Positions 26,133-33,119 of a DNA stretch of 33,722 nt are shown here, piece by piece. The stretch comes from Enterococcus durans NBRC 100479 = LMG 10746. GTDB lineage: Bacteria; Bacillota; Bacilli; Lactobacillales; Enterococcaceae. Under the pieces are notes generated by a model. That model was not told where the DNA came from, ran no database searches, and saw only the letters and a list, made by a program, of their open reading frames with translations. The position numbers and the translations under genes were made by a program. Positions within the stretch are counted from its first letter, which is position 1. Each line of letters begins with the position of its first letter. The DNA lies in NCBI RefSeq assembly GCF_001544215.1, contig NZ_BCQB01000032.1, forward strand, positions 1 through 33,722, in the 5' to 3' direction.

Positions 26133-27072
26133 AGGTATGTACTCCTAATCCTTGAATCCAAGTTGCAGCAGCACCTGCTTGAAGAAGTGCATCGCTGATT
26201 TCTTGGGCTTTTGTTTTTGTTTGAGTAAGAGCAATCATACAACCGCCTCTGCCGCCACCTGTTAATTTGGCACCTAGCGCACCAGCGTCTTTCGCTGTCT
26301 CAATCAACAAATCTAAAAAGTCATTACTGATGGTCAAGCTTTTTAAGAGTTCTTGTGCTTCGTTCATGGCTTGAGCGAGGTGCAGCGGATCATTTTCGAT
26401 GATTGCTTTTTTTGATTGCCTTGTTAAGTATCCTAGTTGTTGGATTTTTTGTCCAGTTTTCTGTTGATCTTTTTCAAATAAATGAGCGACATCTTTCACT
26501 GCTTCACGTGTTTGTCCCTTGATGCCTGTGTCAGCTACGATTAAAAAAGCATCGATATTCAAAGAAAAATAATCAAAGGGATGACCTTTGACAAAATAGA
26601 TGGGTTTTAAACTACTTGTTGCAGCAGCATCGATCCCACTAGGATTCCCATGAGCGATTTTTTCTGATATTTGTACATTTCTTAATAGCTGTTCGCGAGA
26701 AAGAGGTTGCGCAAGATAGTCATAAAAGGCACGTGTGACAGCAGTTGCTACGGCTGCACTAGACCCCATCCCACGCTCGGCGGGAATCGTACTATCGATC
26801 GTTAATTGAAAATTTGTACTGATGTGCTGTTCTTTTTTTAAACTAGCTACTAATTGTTTGATATTTTTCAACGTATGAGGAGCGCTAGTCAATTTTCCTG
26901 TATAATAAGAAGAAACCAATTGATCGGCTGACGAAAAAGGTAGCTCTTCAAAAGCAGCAGTCGCTTTAGTCGCGTAAAAAGGAAAAGCAATGGCTGGTTC
27001 GCCGTAGACGACTGCATGCTCTCCCATCAAAATGATTTTCCCATTTGATTCTCCTTGGCCATAGTTTGCCAT
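26125..27072 (-). CDS. mvaK1: Mevalonate kinase
   Basis: First enzyme of the operon; phosphorylates mevalonate. Visible marks are GKIILMGEHAVVYGEPAIAF (11-30), the GHMP ATP loop PAERGMGSSAAVATA (97-111), NPSGIDAAATSS and the C-terminal KLTGGGRGGCMIAL. At 315 residues it is typical. The start is preceded by AGAAGGAG. Upstream lies a 313-base divergent gap shared with the deoxynucleoside kinase gene, containing a perfect 12-base inverted repeat. The operon order mvaK1-mvaD-mvaK2-fni is the usual one in enterococci and relatives; the genes that make mevalonate are not in the window. Confidence 0.95.
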   Translation of the reverse strand: MANYGQGESNGKIILMGEHAVVYGEPAIAFPFYATKATAAFEELPFSSADQLVSSYYTGKLTSAPHTLKNIKQLVASLKKEQHISTNFQLTIDSTIPAERGMGSSAAVATAVTRAFYDYLAQPLSREQLLRNVQISEKIAHGNPSGIDAAATSSLKPIYFVKGHPFDYFSLNIDAFLIVADTGIKGQTREAVKDVAHLFEKDQQKTGQKIQQLGYLTRQSKKAIIENDPLHLAQAMNEAQELLKSLTISNDFLDLLIETAKDAGALGAKLTGGGRGGCMIALTQTKTKAQEISDALLQAGAAATWIQGLGVHTYV

Positions 27073-27184
27073 AATCTAACTCCTTCTATATGTTACGCTA
27101 ACTTTTTGAGCAAAAAATAAAGCGCCGTGTATCATTTGCGCTATCGAATGATTTTTTACATGTAAGTTCAAAAAAACAATCCAT

Positions 27185-27222
27185 CTTTATTTTACTAAAT
27201 CCAACGCAGAAGTAAAATAAAG
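27185..27222. repeat. Perfect inverted repeat between mvaK1 and the deoxynucleoside kinase gene
   Basis: CTTTATTTTACT and AGTAAAATAAAG are exact 12-base complements around a 14-base spacer. No T-tract follows on either strand, so it looks more like a regulator site or a weak RNA hairpin than a terminator. It lies about 113 bases upstream of mvaK1 and 80 bases before the promoter of the kinase gene. Confidence 0.6.
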
Positions 27223-27302
27223 AATACGTTTTTCCGCAAAAAAACATTTTTTTCTTAAGAAATTTTTGGGTTTTTAATTTAGTGAAAAGGGGAGATTTCT
27301 AT

Positions 27303-27331
27303 TTGACACTACCAGATATTGGGGGTATATT
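27303..27331 (+). promoter_or_regulatory. Promoter for the deoxynucleoside kinase gene
   Basis: A perfect TTGACA (27303-27308), a 17-base spacer and TATATT (27326-27331). The small dyad CACTA-TATT-TAGTG lies in the 5' untranslated part at about 27352-27365. Confidence 0.75.
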
Positions 27332-27385
27332 TAGAAAGAATTGGAAAAAGACACTATATTTAGTGATGAAGTGAGTTGGAGGTAA

Positions 27386-28045
27386 ATGAGCGTGATCGTT
27401 TTAGCAGGTACGATTGGTGCCGGTAAATCAAGTTTAACAGAAATGATGGCTGAACGCTTGGGCAGTCAAGCTTTTTATGAATCAATCGATGATAATGAAG
27501 TACTACCCTTATTTTATGCCAATCCTGAGCAGTACGCATTTTTGCTACAAATATATTTTTTGAATAAACGTTTTGCAAGTATCAAGCAAGCAATGGAAGA
27601 AGATAACAATGTTTTGGATCGTTCTATTTATGAAGATTCATTGCTGTTCCACCTAAATGCAGATCTAGGTAGAGCTACGGAGACTGAAGTTCGCGTCTAT
27701 GATGAATTGCTTGAAAATATGATGGAAGAACTTCCCTATGCTGCACACAAAAAGCATCCTGATCTACTCGTTCACATTCGAGTGTCATTTGAGACGATGC
27801 TTGAACGGATCGAAAAAAGAGGACGTTCATATGAGCAACTTTCTTTTGACCCTACCTTGTATGACTATTACAAAGAATTGAACCGTCGTTATGATCAGTG
27901 GTATGAGGAGTATAAAGAAAGCCCTAAAATCCAGATCGATGGGGATCAGTTTAATTTCGTGGAAGATCCTGAAGCTAAAGAGGCGGTATTGAAAATAATC
28001 GAAGAGAAACTAGCAGAAATTCGAGAAGAAGTCAGTATTTCTTAA
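27386..28045 (+). CDS. Deoxynucleoside kinase (dAdo/dGuo kinase family)
   Basis: Salvage kinase that phosphorylates deoxynucleosides to monophosphates. Residues 8-16 are the P-loop GTIGAGKSS; then YESIDDNEVLPLFYANPEQYAF is the substrate-pocket region, VLDRSIYEDSLLF the DRS motif, and RIEKRGRSYEQLS the LID-like basic segment. The length of 219 residues fits the bacterial dAK/dGK family. The ATG follows TTGGAGGTAA at good spacing. It is monocistronic, with its own promoter and palindromic repeats and a terminator downstream. Which base it prefers cannot be told from sequence alone. Confidence 0.88.
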   Translation: MSVIVLAGTIGAGKSSLTEMMAERLGSQAFYESIDDNEVLPLFYANPEQYAFLLQIYFLNKRFASIKQAMEEDNNVLDRSIYEDSLLFHLNADLGRATETEVRVYDELLENMMEELPYAAHKKHPDLLVHIRVSFETMLERIEKRGRSYEQLSFDPTLYDYYKELNRRYDQWYEEYKESPKIQIDGDQFNFVEDPEAKEAVLKIIEEKLAEIREEVSIS

Positions 28046-28070
28046 TTTTTTTTCATAGAAATGATAGAAT

Positions 28071-28380
28071 GAGGTCGAGACAAAAGTCGTTTAGGTTTGA
28101 GAAATTGGAGAGAAGAACGAGGTTGGGACATGTTTAACTCCGAGAAATAAGAAGAAATTCACGAAAATTGCTTTTCAAATTTTTGTAAATTTCGGCTTAT
28201 TTAAGAAGGAGTTGCTTCTGCTCCCACCGTTTATTCGTTTTTAAAGAATGGGACAAAAGTGTTTCTTACTTTTGTCCCATGCTCGTTTTTTTTTTGAAAT
28301 TTCCGAAAAATCTGGCTTTTGGACGCCTTCTATTCAAAATTAGAGTCTGTAGCAAAACTGATTTTTAGATTTGTCCGCAT
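28071..28380 (+). repeat. Palindromic repeat copy D, type-1 unit with a type-2 unit nested inside
   Basis: The left half of a type-1 unit (GAGGTCGAGACAAAAGTCGT to GAGAAGAACGA, 28071-28119) and its right half (CTCGTTTTTT then GAAATTTCCGAAAAATC and GGCTTTTGGACG, about 28282-28325) are separated by a type-2 unit (GGTTGGGACATGTTTAACTC onward) and a terminator. In copies B and E only the short ACAATACG...GTATTG loop lies there. The family tail follows at 28342-28380. Confidence 0.7.
28247..28295 (+). terminator. Strong terminator after the deoxynucleoside kinase gene, inside repeat copy D
   Basis: ATGGGACAAAAGT and ACTTTTGTCCCAT are exact 13-base complements with a 7-base loop, followed after GCTCG by ten T's. 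Confidence 0.8.
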
Positions 28381-28413
28381 TCATTTTTGTGTACAAGTAA
28401 AGGGGGAGCTAAA

Positions 28414-29319
28414 GTGAGAGAAAAAATTTTTTTTAACCACGATCAAAATTTTTGGATGAATGTTCCAAGTGATGATGCCATCGCGGTTAAAAATCTAAAA
28501 GAAGAGTATGGGATAAGTGATGAAATGCTGACTTACTCACTCGATAAAAATGAACGAGCACGTGTAGAATATGATAGCTTAGATGATGCGCTATTGTTAG
28601 TAACAAATGTTCCGCATCAACAAAAAATCGAAAATCATTATGAGACTAGTCCAGTAGCGTTTATTTTAAAAGATGGAGGGCTGTTTACCTTTACGACTAA
28701 AAATACGGAGTATGTTATCCGTTTGCTCAATGCTCTGCTAGAAAGAGACTCAGAAGTTTCTGTTTATAGCTTGCTATTTAGAACGTTATTTCTGATTTCG
28801 GGTTCTTTCTTCCCACTTATTGAAGAGGTTAACAGTGAACGGCAACGATTGAATATGCGACTACGAGAAAAAACAACAAATAAAAATCTGTTGGCTTTAT
28901 CTGACTTAGAAGTCGGTTTGGTCTATCTAGTCACTGGGACAAAGCAAAATGTCGTCTTACTTGAGCAAATCAAAGCTCTCGCTATTTTTCGGAAATTAAC
29001 AGAGAAAGAAAAAGAACAGTTGGATGACGCACTCATTGAAGCCAAACAGGCAGTTGAGATGACTAATTTAGCTTCTCAAATTTTAGACCAGTTATCAGGA
29101 ACTTATAATAATCTATTGAATAATAATTTGAATGATACGATGAAATTTCTAACTGTCTGGTCATTGATTTTAACGGTGCCGACCATCGTTACCGGATTTT
29201 TCGGGATGAATTTACAATTACCCTTTACACATTCCGTCTTTGGATGGGGCATCGCTTTGATCATCAGCTTACTTTTATCGATCTGGATGTTAGTGGCATT
29301 ATGGCGTAGAATCCGCTGA
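28414..29319 (+). CDS. CorA-family divalent metal ion transporter
   Basis: Membrane channel of the CorA type for Mg2+ or related ions. A cytoplasmic N-terminal domain of about 235 residues (beta-rich start, then long helices such as ERQRLNMRLREKTTNKNLLA) is followed by two C-terminal membrane helices. The first carries the family signature in GFFGMNLQLPF; the last ends in a basic tail (LWRRIR). The length of 301 residues is normal. The frame is open from a TTG at 28387 inside the repeat tail, but GGGGGAG at 28402-28408 points to the GTG at 28414. The ion is uncertain: Mg2+, Co2+ and Zn2+ relatives all share GMN. Confidence 0.85.
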   Translation: MREKIFFNHDQNFWMNVPSDDAIAVKNLKEEYGISDEMLTYSLDKNERARVEYDSLDDALLLVTNVPHQQKIENHYETSPVAFILKDGGLFTFTTKNTEYVIRLLNALLERDSEVSVYSLLFRTLFLISGSFFPLIEEVNSERQRLNMRLREKTTNKNLLALSDLEVGLVYLVTGTKQNVVLLEQIKALAIFRKLTEKEKEQLDDALIEAKQAVEMTNLASQILDQLSGTYNNLLNNNLNDTMKFLTVWSLILTVPTIVTGFFGMNLQLPFTHSVFGWGIALIISLLLSIWMLVALWRRIR

Positions 29320-29427
29320 ACTTGAAATAGTGAAAGAATGCTGTCGGAAGTTATTCGAAAGTGAAACAACAGAAAATAATTGCTGGGAAAATCGTGAATG
29401 GATGTTTAAAAATTATTCCTACAAAAA

Positions 29428-29550
29428 GAGATCGAGACAAAAGTTGTTTAGGTTTGAGAAATTGGATAAAAAAGCGAACAATACGTTTTTTGTATTGCTC
29501 GCTTTTTTTGAAATTTCCGAAAAACCTGACTTTTGGACGCCGTTTATTTG
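29428..29550 (+). repeat. Palindromic repeat copy E, type-1 unit
   Basis: Nearly the same as the unit at 16176-16300: GAGATCGAGACAAAAGTTGT on the left, the GCGAACAATACG...GTATTGCTCGC core and CCTGACTTTTGGACGCCG on the right. The matching A/G and T/C changes in the core keep the stem paired. Confidence 0.8.
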
Positions 29551-29713
29551 AGAGAGGCTGGGACAGAAGTGTTTAACTCCGAGAAATAAGAAGAAATGAA
29601 CGAAAATTGCTTTTCAAATTTTTTTGAATTTCGGCTTATTTCCGAAGGAGTTGCTTCTGCTCCAGCCGTTTATTCGAGAGTCTGTAGCAAACCTGATTTT
29701 TAGATTTGTCCCA
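29551..29713 (+). repeat. Palindromic repeat copy E, type-2 unit with tail
   Basis: Follows the type-1 unit without a gap, as in copy B, and differs from the copy at 16301-16464 by only a few bases (for example TTTTTTTGAATTTCGG for TTTTTGTGAATTTCGG). It lies between the convergent corA-like and LPMO genes and may end both transcripts. Confidence 0.8.
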
Positions 29714-29753
29714 GACTCTAGGTTGGAATGTCTTTCCTAGCTGCTTTGCTTTT

Positions 29754-31118
29754 TTAGTTTAAACGGAATAATGTATCTGCCTGATCAGGGGCCCAAGTCG
29801 TATCACCATAATTAACATGTGTTTGTAATGTTACGCACAGTTTCCCTTGGTAAACCACTTTTTCATGTTTTGTATAAAGCTGTGGAGAAGCGAATGTTCC
29901 TAAGATCCATTGTCTGCCTTCCGTTTCTGTGCCACCTTCTTCCTTTTTATTTGTGGTCACAGTTAAAACATTGCTGGTATCAGAAACTTCATTAGAATTA
30001 CTGATTGCTTTGACTGTATAAGTATAAGTTGTATTCGCTTTTAAGTTCGTATCATCAAACGTTGTTTTTGTAGTTGAACCAATTAGAGAACCATTGCGGT
30101 AAATATCATATTGCTTGATTCCTTGCGTATGAGAAGAACGTCCCCACATAAGTGAAACACTTGAACTAGTGGTTCCCATCGAATGCAGGCTTTTAGGTGC
30201 AGTTGGTTTTTCTTGACTTGTTTGGGATAACGTCGTCACTGAAATAGCTGTTTTAGGTGAAGTTAAGCCATTTTGTCCAACCGCTTCGATCTCATAACGA
30301 TAAGTAGTTTTTTCTTTAAGCTTACTATCTGCAAACTCAGCATTGGCTGTATTACCGATAAATGCGCCATTTCGATAAACATTATAAGAAGCCGTATTTG
30401 CTTGACCGTTCCAAGTTAGTGCGACAGAACTTGCTGTCACATTAGCTGTGCGGACATTTTGTGGCGCAGATGGTGCTACTGGAATACCAGCTTCACCTTT
30501 TACATTGACATCGATCACGTTATAAAAGGCATTTGGTGTATCTGCAACATCCCAGACCGCTAAGATCACATGGTAACCTAAGCGATTGCTTGGAATAGTA
30601 ATGTTATGTTTTGGATTATTTGTTGCTGCCGAGCCATTGTGGTTGATCGTACCAATCAACTCAAAATCACCGCGATCTAAAGAATCATTTGGATTCCAAT
30701 CAGCTTTTGTCATGTAATAATGCCATTTAGATGTTGCATGTGAAGCTGTATAACGCCATGTGATGTTCATAGCGCCTTGTTTCACTTCTTGTTTTGTCCA
30801 ACGACTCGCTGTTTGATTGTCCAAGACAAAATCACCGATTTGGCCCAAGCCACCTTCCGCAGAGGCAATCCGTCCATCCGCAGGACCAGCTTGTGGAAAT
30901 CCTTTTTTTGCTTCAAGTGATTGAGGGTTTGTAATAACTGCTCCGTATTTTTCCCAAGCAGCGGAATACCCAATCGTATTTCGTTCAATAGCCCCTTGAT
31001 AACCTCGACTAGGTGGTGATTCCACATACCCGTGAGCAGAAGCAGAAATCTGGTTGATCATTAGGCTACCGAAAAGAGCTGTAGAGCAGAATAGAGTGGC
31101 TAAAAGTTGTTTTTTCAT
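29754..31118 (-). CDS. Secreted lytic polysaccharide monooxygenase (AA10/CBM33) with two fibronectin III domains and a chitin-binding module
   Basis: Copper enzyme that oxidatively cleaves crystalline chitin or related polysaccharide. A signal peptide (residues 1-28, ending ISASA) leaves His29 as the new N-terminus (HGYVESPPSRGYQ). With His127 in TASHATSKWHYY it forms the histidine brace, and Phe198 in NAFYNVIDV fits the axial position. The AA10 domain ends near 208. Two fibronectin type III domains follow (about 214-297 and 303-390; SVALTWNGQ, SVSLMWGRSS). Residues about 402-454 form a CBM5/12-type chitin-binding module (TKHEKVVYQGKLCVTLQTHV, TTWAP). The ATG follows TTTGGAGGAATACG. It is transcribed alone. 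The well-known E. faecalis enzyme has only the catalytic domain, so this is the longer form. Confidence 0.92.
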   Translation of the reverse strand: MKKQLLATLFCSTALFGSLMINQISASAHGYVESPPSRGYQGAIERNTIGYSAAWEKYGAVITNPQSLEAKKGFPQAGPADGRIASAEGGLGQIGDFVLDNQTASRWTKQEVKQGAMNITWRYTASHATSKWHYYMTKADWNPNDSLDRGDFELIGTINHNGSAATNNPKHNITIPSNRLGYHVILAVWDVADTPNAFYNVIDVNVKGEAGIPVAPSAPQNVRTANVTASSVALTWNGQANTASYNVYRNGAFIGNTANAEFADSKLKEKTTYRYEIEAVGQNGLTSPKTAISVTTLSQTSQEKPTAPKSLHSMGTTSSSVSLMWGRSSHTQGIKQYDIYRNGSLIGSTTKTTFDDTNLKANTTYTYTVKAISNSNEVSDTSNVLTVTTNKKEEGGTETEGRQWILGTFASPQLYTKHEKVVYQGKLCVTLQTHVNYGDTTWAPDQADTLFRLN

Positions 31119-31187
31119 CGTATTCCTCCAAAATTTTTTATTTTTTTGATAACGACCATCTCAATTTACAATCAGTTTTAAATTAAA

Positions 31188-31216
31188 ATAATTGTTATTT
31201 GAATATAGAATATCAA
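31188..31216 (-). promoter_or_regulatory. Candidate promoter for the LPMO gene
   Basis: On the minus strand TTGATA (31216-31211), a 17-base spacer and AATTAT (31193-31188). The -10 box is weak, so the assignment is tentative. Confidence 0.35.
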
Positions 31217-31219
31217 AAA

Positions 31220-31233
31220 TGGAAACGTTGTCC
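31220..31233 (+). promoter_or_regulatory. Candidate cre (CcpA) site upstream of the LPMO gene
   Basis: TGGAAACGTTGTCC matches TGNAANCGNNNNCA except for the last base. It lies just upstream of the proposed -35 box, where sugar control of a polysaccharide-degrading enzyme would make sense. Confidence 0.4.
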
Positions 31234-31241
31234 TAATCAAT

Positions 31242-31263
31242 AATTACCTAGTGCTAGGTAATT
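31242..31263. promoter_or_regulatory. Perfect palindrome upstream of the LPMO gene, candidate operator
   Basis: AATTACCTAG and CTAGGTAATT are exact 10-base complements around TG. Such short, closely spaced palindromes are typical binding sites of dimeric regulators. No T-tract follows on either strand. Confidence 0.5.
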
Positions 31264-31391
31264 TTAGTTTCCTATATGAAGGTTAGAATTTAGAATCAAT
31301 TTTATTTTAGAAATAACGTTTATGTAAAGTTTGTGCTAAGGATGCAACAGACGGCTATCAAAATGAAAACCAATCACTTATAAGAATTTCA

Positions 31392-31420
31392 TTGACAAAG
31401 TAACAAGGATTTGCTATACT
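31392..31420 (+). promoter_or_regulatory. Promoter of the infC-rpmI-rplT operon
   Basis: A perfect TTGACA (31392-31397), a 17-base spacer and TATACT (31415-31420). It predicts a start near 31427 and a leader of about 180 bases. Confidence 0.8.
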
Positions 31421-31426
31421 ATTTAA

Positions 31427-31550
31427 GTTGAGAAATAAAAGCAGAAGCACCCGCTTCTCGCCTTAGTTGACACAGTCACTGGGCTAGATAGTTTTCATCT
31501 ACTTGGTTAGGTGAATGACGTGCGGGTTCTGTAAGAGAACTCGTTTTTTT
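31427..31550 (+). ncRNA. L20-type ribosomal protein leader (attenuator) of infC-rpmI-rplT
   Basis: The untranslated leader carries a 5' hairpin (AGAAGC-ACCC-GCTTCT, 31444-31457) and a terminator at 31523-31550. ACCCGC (31449-31454) can pair instead with GCGGGT (31522-31527), which takes the left arm out of the terminator stem. In Firmicutes the L20 protein binds such leaders and favours termination. The position, size and alternative pairings fit that family. Confidence 0.75.
31523..31550 (+). terminator. Attenuator terminator in the infC leader
   Basis: CGGGTTCT pairs with AGAACTCG (one G-U pair) over the loop GTAAG and is followed by seven T's. It lies 51 bases before the infC frame and should act only when L20 is in excess. 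Confidence 0.8.
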
Positions 31551-31601
31551 ATTGCCGTTTATCCGGCAAGCTTTTCTTTCTCTCATAATATTTGGAGGTG
31601 A

Positions 31602-32126
31602 ATGACCATAGCAAAGGATATGATGGTTAACGACGGCATTCGTGCGCGTGAGTTACGATTGATCGGTTCAGATGGTGAGCAATTAGGAGTTAAAACAAAA
31701 GCAGAAGCATTGAAGATTGCAGAACAAGCAAATTTAGATCTTGTGTTAGTTGCACCAGGTGCGAAACCACCAGTTGCGCGAATCATGGACTACGGGAAAT
31801 ACCGTTTCGAGCAACAAAAGAAAGACCGCGAGGCGCGTAAAAAACAAAAAGTGATCAATGTAAAAGAAGTTCGTTTAAGTCCAACAATCGATTTGAATGA
31901 CTTCAATACAAAACTTCGTAATGCACGTAAGTTCTTAGAGAAGGGCGATAAAGTAAAAGCTTCTATCCGCTTCAAAGGCCGTGCCATTACCCATAAAGAA
32001 ATTGGTCAAAAAGTCTTAGATCGCTTAGCTGAAGAAACTGCTGATATTGCAACAGTGGAACAAAAAGCGAAAATGGACGGACGCAGCATGTTCTTGACGC
32101 TGGCACCGAAAAACGACAGTAAGTAA
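31602..32126 (+). CDS. infC: Translation initiation factor IF-3
   Basis: Binds the 30S subunit, keeps it free of 50S and checks the start codon. The N-domain ([20 protein letters not shown]), the linker [20 protein letters not shown] and the C-domain ([40 protein letters not shown]) match the family. Length is 174 residues from the ATG at 31602. That ATG lies only 3 bases after the GGAGG, which is too close. The ATA at 31608 (IAKDMMVND) has a normal 9-base gap and lines up with the non-AUG start used by infC in related bacteria, so translation may really begin there. First gene of the operon. Confidence 0.95.
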   Translation: MTIAKDMMVNDGIRARELRLIGSDGEQLGVKTKAEALKIAEQANLDLVLVAPGAKPPVARIMDYGKYRFEQQKKDREARKKQKVINVKEVRLSPTIDLNDFNTKLRNARKFLEKGDKVKASIRFKGRAITHKEIGQKVLDRLAEETADIATVEQKAKMDGRSMFLTLAPKNDSK

Positions 32127-32197
32127 TTTGAATGACTAACTGGCTGTTGGACAGTCGATAGTCGGATAACGAAAGATTTTGAGGAGGAAATATAGTC

Positions 32198-32398
32198 ATG
32201 CCAAAACAAAAAACACACCGCGGATCAGCAAAACGTTTCAAACGTACTGGTAAAGGCGGATTAAAACGTTTCCGTGCGTTTACAAGTCACCGTTTCCACG
32301 GTAAAACTAAAAAACAACGCCGTCAATTGCGTAAAGCAAGCATGGTTTCTAGTGGCGATTTCAAACGTATTCGTCAACAACTAGCAAAAATGAAATAA
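32198..32398 (+). CDS. rpmI: 50S ribosomal protein L35
   Basis: Small basic protein of the large ribosomal subunit. The sequence [20 protein letters not shown] and [19 protein letters not shown] followed by [19 protein letters not shown] is the standard L35 pattern, and 66 residues is the standard length. GAGGAGG precedes the ATG. It lies 71 bases after infC and 53 before rplT. Confidence 0.97.
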   Translation: MPKQKTHRGSAKRFKRTGKGGLKRFRAFTSHRFHGKTKKQRRQLRKASMVSSGDFKRIRQQLAKMK

Positions 32399-32451
32399 AA
32401 AACACAAACAAACGAAATTTGAAGATTTATTTTTATTAGGAGGAATTATAC

Positions 32452-32811
32452 ATGGCACGTGTTAAAGGTGGAACAGTAACTCGTAAACGTCGTAAAAGAA
32501 TGCTAAAACTAGCAAAAGGTTACTACGGTTCAAAACACACTTTATTTAAAACAGCAAAAGAACAAGTAATGAATTCATACAACTACGCATATCGCGATCG
32601 TCGTCAAAAGAAACGCGACTTCCGTAAATTGTGGATCGCTCGTATCAACGCAGCAGCTCGTATGAATGGCTTGAGCTACTCAAAATTGATGCATGGTTTG
32701 AAATTAGCTGAAATCGACATCAACCGTAAAATGTTAGCTGACTTGGCTGTCAACGATGCAGCAGCATTTACTGCATTAGCTGACCAAGCAAAAGACGCTT
32801 TAAGCAAATAA
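32452..32811 (+). CDS. rplT: 50S ribosomal protein L20
   Basis: Early-assembly protein of the large subunit and, in this operon, the likely regulator of its own leader RNA at 31427-31550. The N-terminus [20 protein letters not shown] is the basic rRNA-binding extension; the globular part ([35 protein letters not shown]) follows. 119 residues is the usual length. TAGGAGG lies 8 bases before the ATG. A strong terminator follows. Confidence 0.97.
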   Translation: MARVKGGTVTRKRRKRMLKLAKGYYGSKHTLFKTAKEQVMNSYNYAYRDRRQKKRDFRKLWIARINAAARMNGLSYSKLMHGLKLAEIDINRKMLADLAVNDAAAFTALADQAKDALSK

Positions 32812-32836
32812 GCTTGTAAAGCTATATAGCAAAGTG

Positions 32837-32864
32837 CCCCCACTCTTATGGAGTGGGGGTTTTT
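32837..32864 (+). terminator. Terminator of the infC-rpmI-rplT operon
   Basis: CCCCCACTC pairs exactly with GAGTGGGGG over the 5-base loop TTATG and is followed by five T's. Confidence 0.9.
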
Positions 32865-32939
32865 GTTTTGCAAAAAAATTGTTGCAACCTATTAAAAAAT
32901 GCAACAGAGATCATATTGCTCTAAGATGGTTAGAAAGAT

Positions 32940-33026
32940 ATACCCTATTTTTTATGCCCATTCTGTCTGTAATTATGAAACGCCTTCAACAGATAAGGGA
33001 TAGAGAATACAGACAGCTATGGGTAT
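32940..33026. repeat. Nested inverted repeats downstream of rplT
   Basis: ATACCC (32940-32945) pairs with GGGTAT (33021-33026), and inside it CTGTCTGTA (32963-32971) pairs exactly with TACAGACAG (33008-33016) around a 36-base loop. The outer and inner arms are offset, as in a long hairpin with bulges. Confidence 0.5.
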
Positions 33027-33079
33027 TTTCTATTTAGGTATACGAAAATTTTTTGTAGTAACTTTTTTTCAATAGCAAG

Positions 33080-33119
33080 ACTATCAATATTTATATACTT
33101 ACTCATTTATATTGATAGT
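33080..33119. repeat. Perfect 11-base inverted repeat
   Basis: ACTATCAATAT (33080-33090) and ATATTGATAGT (33109-33119) are exact complements around an AT-rich 18-base spacer. There is no T-tract on either side. Confidence 0.5.

Noticed and set aside
29330-29576. Two overlapping 71-73-codon frames after the corA-like gene
   Set aside because: They run into repeat copy E and encode the repeat-derived peptides seen at 11.1 kb; no ribosome site is present.
11070-29713. The repeat units as insertion sequences
   Set aside because: They are too short, contain no transposase frame, and show no obvious flanking duplications that I could confirm by eye.
32834-33037. A 67-codon plus-strand frame after rplT
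   Set aside because: It begins inside the rplT terminator stem and crosses the nested inverted repeat; no ribosome site.
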